Below, in pieces: positions 1-13,170 of a stretch of DNA of 64,000 bases. A program made the translations under genes and the position numbers. Each line of letters begins with the position of its first letter. Position 1 is the first letter of the stretch. The notes beneath the pieces were generated by a model. The model worked only from the letters and a program-made list of their open reading frames with translations, ran no database searches and had not been told where the DNA came from. The stretch is from the NCBI RefSeq assembly GCF_020921035.1, contig NC_063155.1, forward strand, positions 23,863,294 to 23,927,293. Reading direction: 5' to 3'. Origin of the DNA: Rhodamnia argentea. Taxonomy: Eukaryota > Streptophyta > Magnoliopsida > Myrtales > Myrtaceae.

Positions 1-697
1 TGGTGGTATAGATGATGGATAATTTGGAGTGGCAGTGACGGAGGCATTGTAGTGGTGGTGATTGCACTGTATTGGTTGGGCTGGGAAACCTTTTGTTTCT
101 TGCTCACGGACAACTAGATCTAAAATTCCTTTAAAGAGCATCTCTAGGTAGCACAATCTCTAATGTTTTAGTTTTGTTACCCATTTCTCCTCCAAAGTTT
201 CCCCCCTAACAGATCAGATTGTTAGCTCTTAACCAAATTCAGATTCTAAATTTTTACTTCTGGCCCTGAAGACAAGCCACGGTAGCATTTTAAGGCCTGT
301 ACTACTTCTGAAGGAAAACTGAATAGGCGGGTTCGTTTCTCCATTTTAATTGGCCAATAGATAAGCTTTTCTCCAGATATATCCTAGCTTAGCAGAAAAA
401 TGTGCGTGCAGTACGCTTATGATAACGATTTTTTTATGTTCCTTAATGCAGTTATTGTACAAATGGAGATAAATAATTTCAGTAGTACCAAGTTTATTAA
501 CTTCTAGACTTGAATTTGATGCTGAGGTTGGTGGATGTCAGCTTTTTTGGAAGACACTCATAGTTTAGTACATGAGAAAGTTGATATCTTTATCCATCTA
601 AATTATGTACCGAACTGATATCGAGCGGAGTATCTTGGATGTCTCTTCTTTATCTTTACCATGTTGTGGCTGAATGTTTGATATGAAATTGTTTCAG
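1..697. other. Left-edge stretch, probably otubain intron sequence
   Basis: AT-rich sequence with no reading frame I can assign. It ends in a splice acceptor at 696-697 that opens the first recognised otubain exon. The exons for the N-terminal half of that protein, including the catalytic cysteine region, should lie in or left of this stretch, but I could not identify one here. Confidence 0.5.
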
Positions 698-1949
698 CTA
701 TTCCTGGAACAGTTGGAAAATGTTCTTCAAGGAAATGAAACTTCAATAAGGTGGCGTTATCTTTTTGTTGAACATTTTGATTTCATCTAGAAAGAAAGAA
801 TTTAATGATGGACTTAATCATATTTTTCAAAAGTATAAGCAAGTGCATGCTGTGCTTTCTGTTTCAGTCATGATGAGCTGCTTCTTAGGAGCCAAGATCA
901 GTCGATATCGGACTATGGTGAGTTTTAAAAAAATTGAGGCATTAAACCAATTGGCATTTGATTTGTCTCTTGATGTATTTGGTTGGTCAGTGGTGATGTT
1001 CTTCAGATTTGTTACCTCTGCTGAGATACGCAAGCGGTCGGAGTTCTTTGAACCCTTCATTATGGGATTAGCAAATACAACTGTGGAGCAGGTTTGATTA
1101 TATTTATTCACTTCCTTCTGAATTGTTCATGGATGCATAAAAGTATATCCCCCATTCTCTCTCTCTCTCTCTTTGGGAGGGCGAGTTATAGATGGGCAGT
1201 GAGTAATTGTTAAGTTTGATTCTCACCAGTTGAATTTATTGGAAGACTGCACTTTTATCCCTTTTTGCAGTTTTTTTTTCAGCGGGTTATTTCCAAACTT
1301 ACCCACATGCTGATTTTCGAATGCTTATATTTTTTAATTTATTTTATACAAATTGAAAACAGTTGCACATTGCATATTCTGTGAATACTGTTACTACATA
1401 TTTTAGAGTAACAAATCTTAATCGAACGTATATTTGCTCAATGGATTCAATTTGCTCATGGTAAAACTTCATATGGGTTTGATGTATTTTTATCTTCAAC
1501 GAATAGCCCTCAACTTGTGATTTGAAAGGGGTGCTACGTTGTGCTTCTTGAACTCTAAATTCGCTGTGCTGCTTGTGTATGTCAAGTTTTGCATAGCTAT
1601 AGCCTCCTAGACCGCAGTTTCGTGTTGAGTACTGCTTCTAATTACGCCCATTTGGTCATGGTGGTTGATTTATTTTGGTCTTGTTTCGCAGTTTTGCAAG
1701 TCCTCTGTGGAGCCAATGGGTGAAGAAAGTGATCATGTGCACATTATAGCTATATCCGAGGCGCTGGGCGTGCCGATTCGCGTCGTATATCTAGACCGCA
1801 GCTCATGTGATAAGGGTGGTGTCAACGTAAATCATCACAATTTCATTCCTAACGTCTCTTCCAGCAGTTCTGGCGCTGTTGAGCCTTTCATCACTTTGCT
1901 GTATCGCCCGGGTCACTATGATATGCTCTATCCGAAACGACCCACTTAG
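698..1949 (+). CDS. OTU1: Ubiquitin thioesterase, otubain-like (OTUB1/plant OTU1 type), C-terminal exons only
   Basis: Deubiquitinase of the OTU cysteine-protease family (C65, otubain), which cleaves ubiquitin chains in cytosol and nucleus. Four exons join in frame: 698-750, 868-917, 991-1091 and 1692-1949, all with GT-AG borders, ending in TAG. The joined protein carries family blocks in order: [59 protein letters not shown] and near the end [13 protein letters not shown]. The His of GHYD is the expected catalytic histidine. The catalytic Cys exon is off the window, so the gene is partial by position, not visibly broken. It converges on the Mei2-like gene, with stops about 1.6 kb apart. Family assignment is secure. 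The symbol follows the Arabidopsis otubain-like gene and is by similarity only. Confidence 0.9.
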
Positions 1950-3544
1950 CTTTCCGGAAAGGTAGATCTTGGAAGTGTCTTCCTCTGGATGGCCAGTGAA
2001 ATAGACAGTTTGACATGATATTTCCGTCTCATAGGCATGCACACAAACTGTTTCCCTGCGGCGTGAACTGTAATTCTAACTCTTTCATGCTTCAAAAGAT
2101 TGGGACATGGACTGAATGCAGAGATATCCGATTCCCAAGTTTCAACCTACTCTGTAACGGAAAAAGGAAATACAGTTGTAAGTTCCCTTCACCTGTCACA
2201 GTGACGAATCACTGACAAAGCAGTGCCTGAAAGGAAATATTCCAGGTACTGTCCACAACGATGTTCCGCCTGAATGTTGTGTTGCCATAAGCATTTTAGT
2301 GCCTCCTGTGCTCACGTGTGTCATTTGTGTTAGCCTCCGTGTCAAAGGCAATTGGCATGCCCATTGTTCTTGACCGACATGGTCGTGGAACTATTTATCT
2401 GGTCGAACTTAGGGTCGGCCTGTCAATTCTTTGTTTCATATGCGGGCTAGATTTAGAGCATGTATGTGGTCAGGCGCGAGAAGAGAGTCGAGATAAAATG
2501 TTAGGCTATTCAACTCTCTATCAAGTGATAAAATGTTACGTGATTCAAATCTCTATCATATGGCGGAAGGCACGAGTCTTCGTGTTGTCTAAATATCAGG
2601 TGAAGAAGTGCGCGGACTTCATTGCTGAGCTTTTTGCAAATGTGGGGTAGCCCAGCCAACTCAAGGAGGATCTGTCCCGAGGCATATGACCCAAATAAAT
2701 GACAGATACACAAAACTGCCAGATTGACATTGATTGGCCTGAACAAGTTCTATAACTTCACAGGCAAATCTGAAGAAAAGGCCCTGACATGGTTTCTTTG
2801 TTCACAACTATCACATATTAGGTCACTAAGAGTGCCGTTTACAGGAGACGTCGGAAGAAAAACTGTGCTGAGATCAGGATTTTGCGGTTTACTGGCATGC
2901 GTGCTTTGCAATCGAAAGGGCAATAAAACACCATGTGAAGATAGATAACACGATAAACTTCCACATTCGTTCAGTAGCTGATAGCATGCGGAAGCAGATG
3001 CGAACATCTCTCTACAGTCATTCAGACCCAATCATTAGATCAGTCAAACCAAAATTTTTCACAGGGCCCCCACCCAGTGACCCTTTTTATCTCTCAGGAA
3101 TTACATGTTTCTTCTCTAGCGCCACAAGGCAAAGTGAGATTTCAAACTCAGGAAAAAGAAAAAATCCACGGAGGGAGAGAGGTATGTAATTAGGACACAG
3201 AAGCCTCCTTAAACCGCCTCAAAATTTTCGCCATTGATCAGGCAACTCCTGTACATAAGAAAATTGACCATCACCAAAACTAGGAAGCTCCACAACCTGC
3301 TGTTTTCTCCCTCTCTCTCCCCCAGCATTGTAGTTACTAATTACGCCGAAGAAAAGTCAAAACCACCTCATGTTGTCTGGCTTGCTTCTATAAAATTTCA
3401 AGGCTTCTAAGATGAACCGATATATTTTTAAACATTTCAATTCTTCTTCTCCTCCATCTGACCCCAACACATGTAAAAGGTTGTGGGGTGGAAGTGACCT
3501 TAACTTACTCAGTTATGAGGTTAGCACCTTGAAAAGATAATTGC
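1950..3544. other. Convergent intergenic region and 3' UTRs
   Basis: Separates the otubain stop from the Mei2-like stop. The left part is probably otubain 3' UTR. AATAAA-like signals occur near 2693 (plus strand). Several short open frames exist, but none resembles a protein family and none has convincing codon structure. The right part should contain the 3' UTR of the Mei2-like gene on the minus strand. Confidence 0.5.
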
Positions 3545-6500
3545 TTAATCAGAATCTTTTCCGGAACTTATAGATGAGTCCCCGATACCAAAGTCTACTC
3601 CATTCGCCAATGTGGGTGGACTTCCCTGATGGTTCTCGTCAAGAGTGCTGCTCCGAGCTCTTCCAGGTCTAGTACGGACATTAGAACCGACCGGAAAGGG
3701 AACCTGCAAATTTGAGTATTCCCATAGTGAATGAAACTGTTTTCTTGCTTTATTTCTCTCATGTTTATGTTCTTGCGTCAGTCACTCATTTCCTTTTTAA
3801 CTTTCAATTTTTGTACATTATTATGAACCTCATTATCATTGCTGCTCACAGAATCCTCTCCGGGTTTAGTGTATTAGATAATTCACAGGTGGAATCAAAG
3901 GCTGAAATATCGAGTTTGGGTTAAATTTTGTGAACCAGCAGAGTGATTATTCATGTGTGAGATTATCCTGTTAGTACCTGATCACCAGCATTAGGCCCTT
4001 CAGTGTTGAAGAGGATAGGCCGGCAGCGTTTATCCTCATTCATCAAGCTTGAATTTTGGAAATGTGCAATGAGAGCAGCTTTGCCTTGTATTCGAGCATA
4101 TGCAAGAGAAGCAACCTTCTCGCTGTTGAACTTTTCCCATTTTTTCCCATTAAATGCCTGGCAGATATAGATACACTTTTAAGGTACACTGTTATCCATT
4201 GTTCTGAAAATTATTAAGCTCACAACAACAAACCTTGTAAAAGGTGACGATTTGACCTGGCTCAGTCATATTGATGAAAGCATACCCTACATTGCACTTG
4301 TTCTGCAAAGGATGTTTACACCAAACAGTTGTATCATCAACAACTAATGACGTAAAATGAGCACTATGTCGAATTATTCCTCAAACCAAGGCCTGTGCAT
4401 GTTATAAGACATGTTCATAAGCAAAGTACTTGCCTTGAAGTCGATTGGTAGATAAAGGAAATCATAAGTTCCTCGGTGGCGCTCGTCAATTGCAGCCAAA
4501 AGCATCTTTGAGGTATACCTGCCATAGCAACAAAGCATTCAAGTACTGCAGAGAGAAAAGATGGACCTACAAACAACTAAATATATTTTTCATTGCATCA
4601 AAATGTAAATGATGTCAAAACTACACTTTTCCTTATGCTCAGCAAGAAAACATATTGCACAAGAATGATTACTCCTCAGTCACCTCGACTAATAAGACAG
4701 GAAGTGTACTCCCAGATCAGCTCAACCTATTAAGGTAGAAACAAGTTAAAGCAAGCTGCTCCAAATACTAGCGGATCATAGCCAAATAATAACTGTTTGT
4801 ACCTATCATAATGCCCAGCACAAGGGAAGTGATGCTCAATAATAAACCACAATGCTCGCAGCATTAGATGCACCTTCAAAAGATTACTGCGTATCACCCC
4901 TTTAGCATCCAAGGTATTCTAAGGACTAAAATCGGACTATGAGATATTCATGCCAAAGAGAGATTAGCATGGACAGCCAAAACACCAGCAGGCTAATGGG
5001 AGAGTAATTTACTAAAGCTATTAATTCACATTTTTCACTTCCCAATAGTTGTTAATGTTTATGATTTATCCTTCTGAAACAAGTACAGGAAGCTGTCAAT
5101 ATATGCAAGTCACACAATTTAGATGGAGCAATTAGCAAGCACTTTCGCGAGAACATGGTCTGAAACGCATGAATGCACATTGGCAGAGTATCTATTCTAT
5201 CAGGGTTATATTATTTGCACCTAGCTTTGAGATAGACCTCATCAATCCACAGGCCTGGATGGGTTTGGGCCAAGCTGGTGTAGAAAAGGGATGTCGGGAT
5301 TAGATGGGCTAGGCTAGGCAAGGCATCAGGCCTAAAAACCTCTACCAAGCTTGCCAATGATTGAAAATATACCTAAAACCTCATCAGGCCTAGAAGGGTC
5401 GCACGGGACCAAGAGAACTATTTTCCCCTGCCTCATAATCCCAAAAATAAATATGGCCCAGGCCATGCCTGTCCATCGAGCCAAAATTCATTGTCCAAGG
5501 CCACTCGAATTTGGGTGGGCTGGTCAGAACACTGGGGAACACGATCACCTCTAATTTAAGATGCTACGCATATTAATACATGAACTGATACTGTGCAAGA
5601 ATGAAAACAAGCAATTTTAACAATAGGTCCTTGGAGCGGATATTAGAAGAGACGTACTTGTTAGGGATATTCTTGATCATAAGGGTCGTCCTGCTGTCTT
5701 CCCCTCGAATTATGCGGTCAATGTCAAGTTCAAATTGCCTTTTGTTGTCAGCTTGATTAGAAGCAGCTTCATTTCTACGGCTTCTAACCCGTTCATTTGG
5801 AAAATCAAATGAATTTAGCACTGGCATCATTTGATTTCTGCCTGGAAATATCATGCACCTCTGTTGAGGGGATTGGAAGCCAATGATTTTAGGGGGAATT
5901 GGCAGGTCCATGCAGTTGCCACTGGGCGGAAAGACATTATTGGGAACAAACTCCATTGAAGTGAGCGAGTTATCAGAAATTCTCGCAGTCCCCAAAGATC
6001 CCGGATGAAAACTAGAAGCCTCAGGAGATTCCCCAGCATAGGCTTGTTGCCTCTCCCAAATGGTTAAATTGACAGCTGGTGCTGATCCAACATGGTGAAT
6101 ATTTCGCGGTATGCCCGCATTTAGCAACTGAGATGGTCCCCTAGAAAAACCATGCAGCCTTGGCACAGGATGAGGAGCACACATTCCATTGGCAAACGAT
6201 GGTGAGTTTGGCCACACCATGCCTGGAGGTTGAGGGCGATAGGAGTTACCCCAGGTGTAATGATGCCCAGGGACAGGGCTGCTTCCATTACCAGCAGACC
6301 CAAAAACTGAGAAAAGAGAGCTAAAATGACTTTGTGTAATAAGAGAAACATTAACGCACTTAAAACTGCGTAAATACTGTGACTGTTGTTTCTTTTTGCA
6401 GAGAAATGGCAAACTTACTTGATCTATAGATAATTCTATGATGAAGCTAATAGTGAACTGGTGGCAGTAACTGTTTCCCCCACATGCTAAAAATGTTAGC

Positions 6501-9500
6501 CTTAAAATATAATACCACAGGTCATCAGCAACCAGCTTTTACTTCAGTGTGCACTTAACTTACAAAGCACCTCGGAGAATCAAAGGCATTGTTACTAAAT
6601 ATCTGTGATGCAGACTTGAGATGCTATCTGATAGCACATTCGCTTAAAATGAATGACAAGCGAGTCTTCCAAAAGTGAGTGAGCTCTTCTGTGCGTGTGC
6701 ACCCCTAATTAAGTTGTTCAGCATGGTTTGGTTTTGTGCAGGTATACACACTGGCATAGCCTTGAAGTTTGAATATTTTATGTACAAGGGAGAGTGTATT
6801 AAATGCAAAAATCAGCTCAATTTGACATAATCATACTCTTTGCGCCTTACTTACCGCCTTGATTGCTGTCCAAAGATTGTCCGTTGGATCCAACCCTGCA
6901 TAACTGCCAGCTATCAATTGCTTCTGGTGGTCTGGAATTGACGCTTGTACCGACAGCATTAGGAGGCACTAAATGAGCTGCACTATAACCATCTTGACTG
7001 TCTGGAAGTGAATGAGGATGAATATTTGGGGATGCCCTCATATCGAGATTCAATTGTCCTTGTGATTGAATAGATTGTTTGCCAACTGATCCACCCCCCA
7101 TCAGAGAGGGCAAGCTGCTTGGAACACTAGAAGAAATACCATGGTGAAACGTGCTTTCAAGAAGAGGGCCCCGCATTACCGGGTGCAGACCAAAAACAGT
7201 TCCATTACCCATGCCATTGGATATTAGTGCCCTCACCGGAATAGGTCCTGTACGTCACACTTATTTAGACAAATGTTTGCAGATAAGAAAATAGGCTTTA
7301 AACAGAATATCTTTGATACAAAAGCTACCAGAAATTGTAGCAGTTGAGTGATTTTGAGGAGTATTCTGCTGAAGAAAGAGGTCATATTCATTGTGCTCCA
7401 CCTTCAGAGGGGGTTGCACCAAACTGTAGCCAGATGGAGGAAATTTAATGAGTCAAGGACCAGAAGTCAACCACAACCATACAGAGTAAACTTCAGACTA
7501 GCAATTCAGTCGAATTCAGAGAGCAAACACAGTAGTATAAACTTAAGAGGCAAGAAAGAAACAGTCAAGGACTGGCATGTGCTTAGCAAACACTTTATTT
7601 CTGGAGACAATTAACCTTTGAGTATTTTATTAAATTTCAATGCTCAGCTAAACTGAAAAGAAAAGCGATGAACTATTATCCTCACCAAATTTGACTTTCC
7701 ATTTAGAAAACATGAACACTAAAAGCAGATTGAATATGTAAAATTTTTAAACACAAACAGAGGTGGTTGTCTGGCTAACTTACCCTTTCATTTCTCCAGG
7801 ACCACTTGTCTCGACTGTAATCCTCTTTCCAGAAATCTCTCTCTTGTTCAAGGCACGAAGTGCTGCCTCTGCCGCTCTAATATCACAAAATTCAATATAT
7901 TTGTTATGGCCTCCATGCTGGGCTTCACGGATCTGGAATCAAGTAAAGCATTAAACGATTAATTGATCCACGACAAGCATTGAGCAAAGCAGTTTTTTTT
8001 TTCTCGAAAAAAAAAAAAAGAAGAATCACCTCATTAATTTCTCCATAGCTGCCAAAAATATGGCAAAGTTCTTCGTGTGAAACAGAAGAATCAAGATTCG
8101 ATACCACAACTGTGCCCTGATTGACATCTTCCTCTGAAGGGTTTTCCTGAGATGTAATCAAGAGTCATGCTATAAGACCCATGTGGATGCTAATAGAAAA
8201 TTAATGACCAAAGGAATCGAAACGACAGTTAAAAATGATCAGAATCCACGAATAAGGCTGAACATCTGAATGGAAATTAGAATCAATCAAACGAGATGAA
8301 ACATGCAAACACCATTGCTAACCTTTGGAACTGAATAATGTATGTCAAGTTTCCTACGCCTTAGTGGTTTTCCTTGGAGTGCCTGCATTGCTTTATGGGC
8401 TGCTCTAATATCATAATATGATATAATTACAAAACCACGGTGCTTGCATGCTGTATAAAGGGTGCGGATATCTCCATATGACTGTTCATTCATCCAGCAG
8501 GACAATCACATCAGATTTCTCAAACAGAAGATACTAAAGTAATCACAATGATGCAGAAAATACAGAAAAACAAACCTTGAAAATAGATTGGAGCTCAGAA
8601 TCTTCAACATTGCTACTTATATTCCTCACAAACAAGGTTCTAGAAGGATATTCACCATGAGGGTGCTCACCAGCTACCAAGCCATTACTTCCTGATTGGA
8701 CATGAGAAATTCCACCTGGATATTCCAAATATTTTTGTCCAACAGAGGTAGCCTCGTCTTCTAAATCCATTCCCCCAACATTACTAAAAAAATCCAACTC
8801 CTCGACATCCTCACTAGAAGGCTGTGGAACAAAATCCAGCCCATCAGTTACTCCAGAAAGCAACTCATCGTCATCAGGAAGCAGATTTCCTATTGTCTGG
8901 GCTTCAACTTCATCAGAAGAAACAAATGGTTCCTCTTCCTCATAGTGGGAGGCAATAGTACCGATAGAATGGCCATATGGTGCATTGTGGGATGACAACA
9001 TCACTGGTAATATGAAAATCACAATCCAGTATCACAAAATTGAATCGATATACATATATACCAAATCATTTAAATAGCCAGCAACATTTGTCCATGAGGA
9101 GAATATAAAATCAGTTAAATAAAGAGTGTGTTATATATTTAAACAGTTCGACTCATGGCCAAGTGATGCATAGATGTATACGTAAACAAACCATCCAAAG
9201 AGTAACCCAAGTAGAGGGAGAGAAGAGGCTTACTTCTCCGGCTAAATAGTTCAGAGAACGAGCTGGAGAAAAGACTGTTCTCATGGTTAGCTCCCATGGC
9301 ATTAATGCAATAACGGTCAGGTGCCGCATATGATGCTGGTTCTGCATTCAAATTAGATTTTGATCCTGGACTGTTGGCCATTGGTCTTACCAGAGCTGGA
9401 AATTGAGTGACTGCTCCTGCCCCTACCACATGCTTGTCCAGCCTGAAATTAATTTTCCGATCATGCACTATGAAAGATTCAAAATGGCCCAGAGACTTGG

Positions 9501-9561
9501 TTGTCTGAGATTTCCTTGGTATAACTTCTTCTGAGAGTGATAAAGAAAATGGCTCCCTCAT
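3545..9561 (-). CDS. ML1/ML4: Mei2-like RNA-binding protein (ML1/ML4 clade), complete, 936 aa, 12 coding exons
   Basis: RNA-binding protein of the plant Mei2-like family, which acts in meiosis, meristem and organ growth. Minus-strand exons, 5' to 3': 9561-9234, 9003-8576, 8481-8323, 8146-8030, 7932-7784, 7423-7329, 7247-6855, 6306-5658, 4518-4434, 4302-4234, 4157-3978, 3703-3545. They sum to 2811 bases and all phases agree. RRM1 (about residues 230-303) begins SRTLFVRNISSNVED. RRM2 (about 315-388) contains GTVVVSNLDSSVS. The C-terminal Mei2-type RRM3 starts near 762 with RTTLMIKNIPNKYTSK, followed by [20 protein letters not shown]. The VEAQTIGNLLPDDDELL and MVWPNSPSF blocks are typical of ML1/ML4. 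The start ATG at 9561 fits the short family N-terminus; an in-frame ATG at 9579 is possible. The intron after LPIDFK uses a GC donor (AAG|GCAAGT at 4433). Length matches the family. I cannot separate ML1 from ML4. Confidence 0.93.
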
Positions 9562-12500
9562 GTCTGTTCCTGAGACCATCAAAGCTTACCTTAGTAAGAC
9601 TTAGAGATGATAATATCATGATGCCATTCATGACAACTTAATGACACGACAAATTGATGAAATAATCATGGACTTGCTAACATGCTCTTTTGCCATACGC
9701 AACGGAGCAATAAATTCTTTCCTTTTTTCAGGAAGTATCATGAAAACAAAGAGCAAGAGATTACTTCTCAGAAGTAGCAAGTGAGAGTAGTTTAATATGA
9801 ATTAAAAAAGTCCCTAAAGGAAAGATGCCATTGTACCAATAATTATTACAAGGCCAGCGTAGGGTCCTAGGATCATGACGGTATAACTAGCATATCTCAG
9901 TTATCTAAGAATAATTGCTTCCAGAGGGTGAAAACTTTCCTCGAATAGGCGAGTTCTCCGGAACTATTACCATATGATGTCCCATGGATTTGTTTCCCTT
10001 AACCCCTTCAATTCTTACTATGGCGTTTCTGAAATTCTACGTGTGTATGTATGTGTCTGGGTCTTGTCTTGTTCTCCTCACAGAATTCCGCTATTTTCAT
10101 TTCCATAACCTTATTCGATGCACTCCCTGTGTCATATTACATCCGTTACTTACCAAATAGTCCTTTGGGAGCTCACTTCTGACTTTTTAGATTTTCATTG
10201 AATAATGTAGGCTCTCATTGTGAGAGCTACAGCAGATATTGTGAAATCACTTTTCCATTGGATGAACGGTTTAAGCCACTTGATGGGTTACATGCTGAAA
10301 GCAAAAGAAAGATCTGTACCACATCAGAGTGTCTTTCTCATTTATCTTTTTTGTGCCATGTGGGAGGAACGCCAAAAATGTCGTAAGCTTATCTTAGAAG
10401 AAAACCCTTTAGGATAGAAACTGCGACATTGTGGATGGATAGTTAACCATCACTTAAATAACATAGCTCATACACATTCTCCATTGTCAGTGATGTTGCA
10501 AGAGCCCCTAACAAAGAGACCAGCACCTCCAATAAAAAATATTGGACATACATCACTCAGAAAAGACCTGCTGTATAGCCAAAATATAGCAGAATGAACC
10601 CGCCGGGTATTCTAAGATGTTATGGTAGTATTAAGTTGCTAGCCTAGAAAAAACTTGGTGGTTAATTAGAAGAAGGCATCAATAATAATTCAAAGTTTAA
10701 CCCAAAACACCACTTATTCTACATTAGCCAAATAATAGCTTTGATAGGCACGGTTAGGTTAATAAGATACAAAGCAATCTCTCTGAAGTAGGATGTTCAA
10801 ATGCATTATCTCCAGCATAACAGAAAAGGTACCAAAAGGGTTCAAAGAGTTTAATTTGTTCGGAAGAAACAACAGCTACTTAGAAAGTTTAAGCTTTCAA
10901 AGGATAATATCCAAAGTCAACACTTTTTCTCTATATCTAGATCAATAAAACTTACGCACCGAATCATTCTAAGGCAAGTTAATTTTTTTGTAAGAGCAAA
11001 AGCAATTGGCAAAGATTAAACTTCCAAAGAAAAATATCTAAAGCCACACTCTCTGCCTCTCCATCTCCCTCTACCTCTATCGAACCAATCAAACTTGCAA
11101 GAACAATGAAGGCATGTTCATTTCAAAGTCCTGGTCGCTACTAAAATGATAGCAAAAAAAAAAAAAAAAAACGCCACTACTGTCTCAGAGTTGTTGCACA
11201 TGCATCGTAAAGCATAGAAATAAGCATCAGCTTGTAGCTTACTAAATCTTTTGCGCCTGCTTCATAAATTCCTATACCATTGGATTGATGTAATTACCAG
11301 GAAGTTGATTTACCCTCCTTGCCAAATTTGTCAATGGACATGATAACATTGCCAAGATTTCCTTCAGATACAAGTCTAAAGGGGCTAAACTAAGGAGACA
11401 CAAAATTGATAGTTTTGAATTGAATGGCAGACCTGAGGTGACTTCTCCAACAGGGCACGCAAACTAATAAGATCTATGGCCCACTGGTGTTTAGGCAAAC
11501 TGAAACCATAACTGGCACCATGTCTTTAATTGTTAAGATGACAATGCAAGGAAAGAATCAGACTCAAGTGACTGACTATATTGATCAGGCATAGAACAGA
11601 CTTGCAACAGTTAGTGTGACTCTGCATGTATATTGATGGGCCTCAGGGCTAGAAATAAAACATAGAGATCACCAATTTTACACAATCACGTTCATTGAAA
11701 ATGTATGTTTTGACTGAATGCAGTTATAGCGAAGTAGCAACTCAAGTAAAGGAAAAAGGTTATGATAAAAGCTGCTGTTGAAACCTTATTGGGAAAATTC
11801 GAATCTTTAGTGAAGTACGAACATATTGACAATCCCCCCCTTGAGTCCATCATTGGAGACGGCATTGTGAAAGCTAGAATCTACAGTGCTTCCGGAACTT
11901 TAAAGGGAGGCCATCCTCAGATTATATCCCCCCTTGCACTCGCTCAATAACCTTGGCAGAGGATTCAAACGCTGAGCATCCACCAAAATCTGTAGAACAC
12001 ACATAGCATGAGTTACTTGAAAATGTGTGTAGTTAAAAAAACTCTTCTTTCTTCTAACTGCAAAGGTAAAATAACAAGTAATAAACCACTGTCGTCACTA
12101 GAGCCAGAAAGCACAGAATGTGAGGACCTGATAATCTAGCTGGAAAAAGCATTCTACAGACAAACGAGCCTAAGATCAACCATCTGGAAGTTGCGATATC
12201 CAAATTATTCTCACTAAAGTAAAGAAAGACCGATCATTTCCCACTAATTTGCAACTTCAGCAAGCAATTCAGAAGAAGATCAGCAAGATCAGAGACCAAG
12301 CCAAGAGAACAAGGAGAGAGGAGGCATCAGAACATTCCAACAAAGCCTAATCAGCTCACTATGAGAATCAACAACTAAACCCCGAAGCTCCAAAAAAACC
12401 TAAAATTCAGCTGCCGATAGCACAGTCGCTCACAGTTGCTGCCAAATCGGAACCAAATCCAGGCTCTCGAGCCCAAAAAGGTACTGATCGAAGAACCAAA

Positions 12501-12638
12501 GCACACATACATCACCAATCAAGCATTCAAAACAGCAACAGTTGAACACCAAAAATCGACGCCAAGCACGCACCTCGACTCGAAACCGGGGCCGAATTGC
12601 AAGAGCCAGGCGATGAGCGTGAACAATTTAAACGCAGC

Positions 12639-12688
<50 letters not shown>

Positions 12689-13170
12689 GAAAAGGAATAA
12701 ATTACGGCATAAGGCAAGGCGAGAGCTGAAGCGAACATCGGATCACCTCGGCATCTTTGCCGTGCAAGATCCTCCAAAGCTTAACGCCTCCCAGAAATCT
12801 CCCCTCTTTTCCCCGCAATGCACGTTAACCTCAGCATTTTGTTTCCTTCGAGCACATGATCTCCAACGGAAGAAGGCAATCCATCAAATTCCCCGCGACC
12901 GAACCGTCGCCTCTCCCCTCCCTCCTCCCGCTTCAGTCTTCTTCGAGCTCAATTGCGCCTGATCGGAACCAATGGATTCTCCGGCGAGCCTCCGAACGCT
13001 CGCCAGAGAGAGAGAGTGTGCGAGATTTTTCTCTTTTCCCTTTCCCGTGATTTGAACCAACGGAGAAACTGTAAGACGGTGCTTTGGGAAATACGACCGG
13101 ACCCGACCCCTACAAACACGAGAGAGAAAGAGAGAGAGAGAGTCGCCGTTAACTGTTTAACGGCGTGAAG
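9562..13170 (-). promoter_or_regulatory. Probable 5' leader, leader intron(s) and promoter of the Mei2-like gene
   Basis: No coding exon is recognisable. On the minus strand, about 13170-12748 has the look of a plant 5' UTR: CT-rich tracts, moderate GC, and a consensus donor (GAG|GTGATC, exon end at 12747). A plausible acceptor (CTCAG) lies at 9571-9570, just upstream of the chosen ATG. The simplest reading is a non-coding first exon joined by a long leader intron of about 3.2 kb, possibly with further leader exons. The small plus-strand open frames (for example 10198-10386, 11762-11950, 12436-12962) show no family similarity. RNA evidence is needed to place the start of transcription. Confidence 0.4.
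12644..12682. repeat. (AG)n microsatellite
   Basis: About 19 AG units, which read CT on the minus strand. It lies just downstream of the inferred leader exon of the Mei2-like gene. CT tracts near transcription starts are common in plant leaders. Confidence 0.9.

Noticed and set aside
5654..5658. Mei2-like exon ending at TAC with donor GTCTCT
   Set aside because: The donor AA|GTACGT four bases earlier matches consensus better and alone keeps NKYTSK in frame with the next exon.
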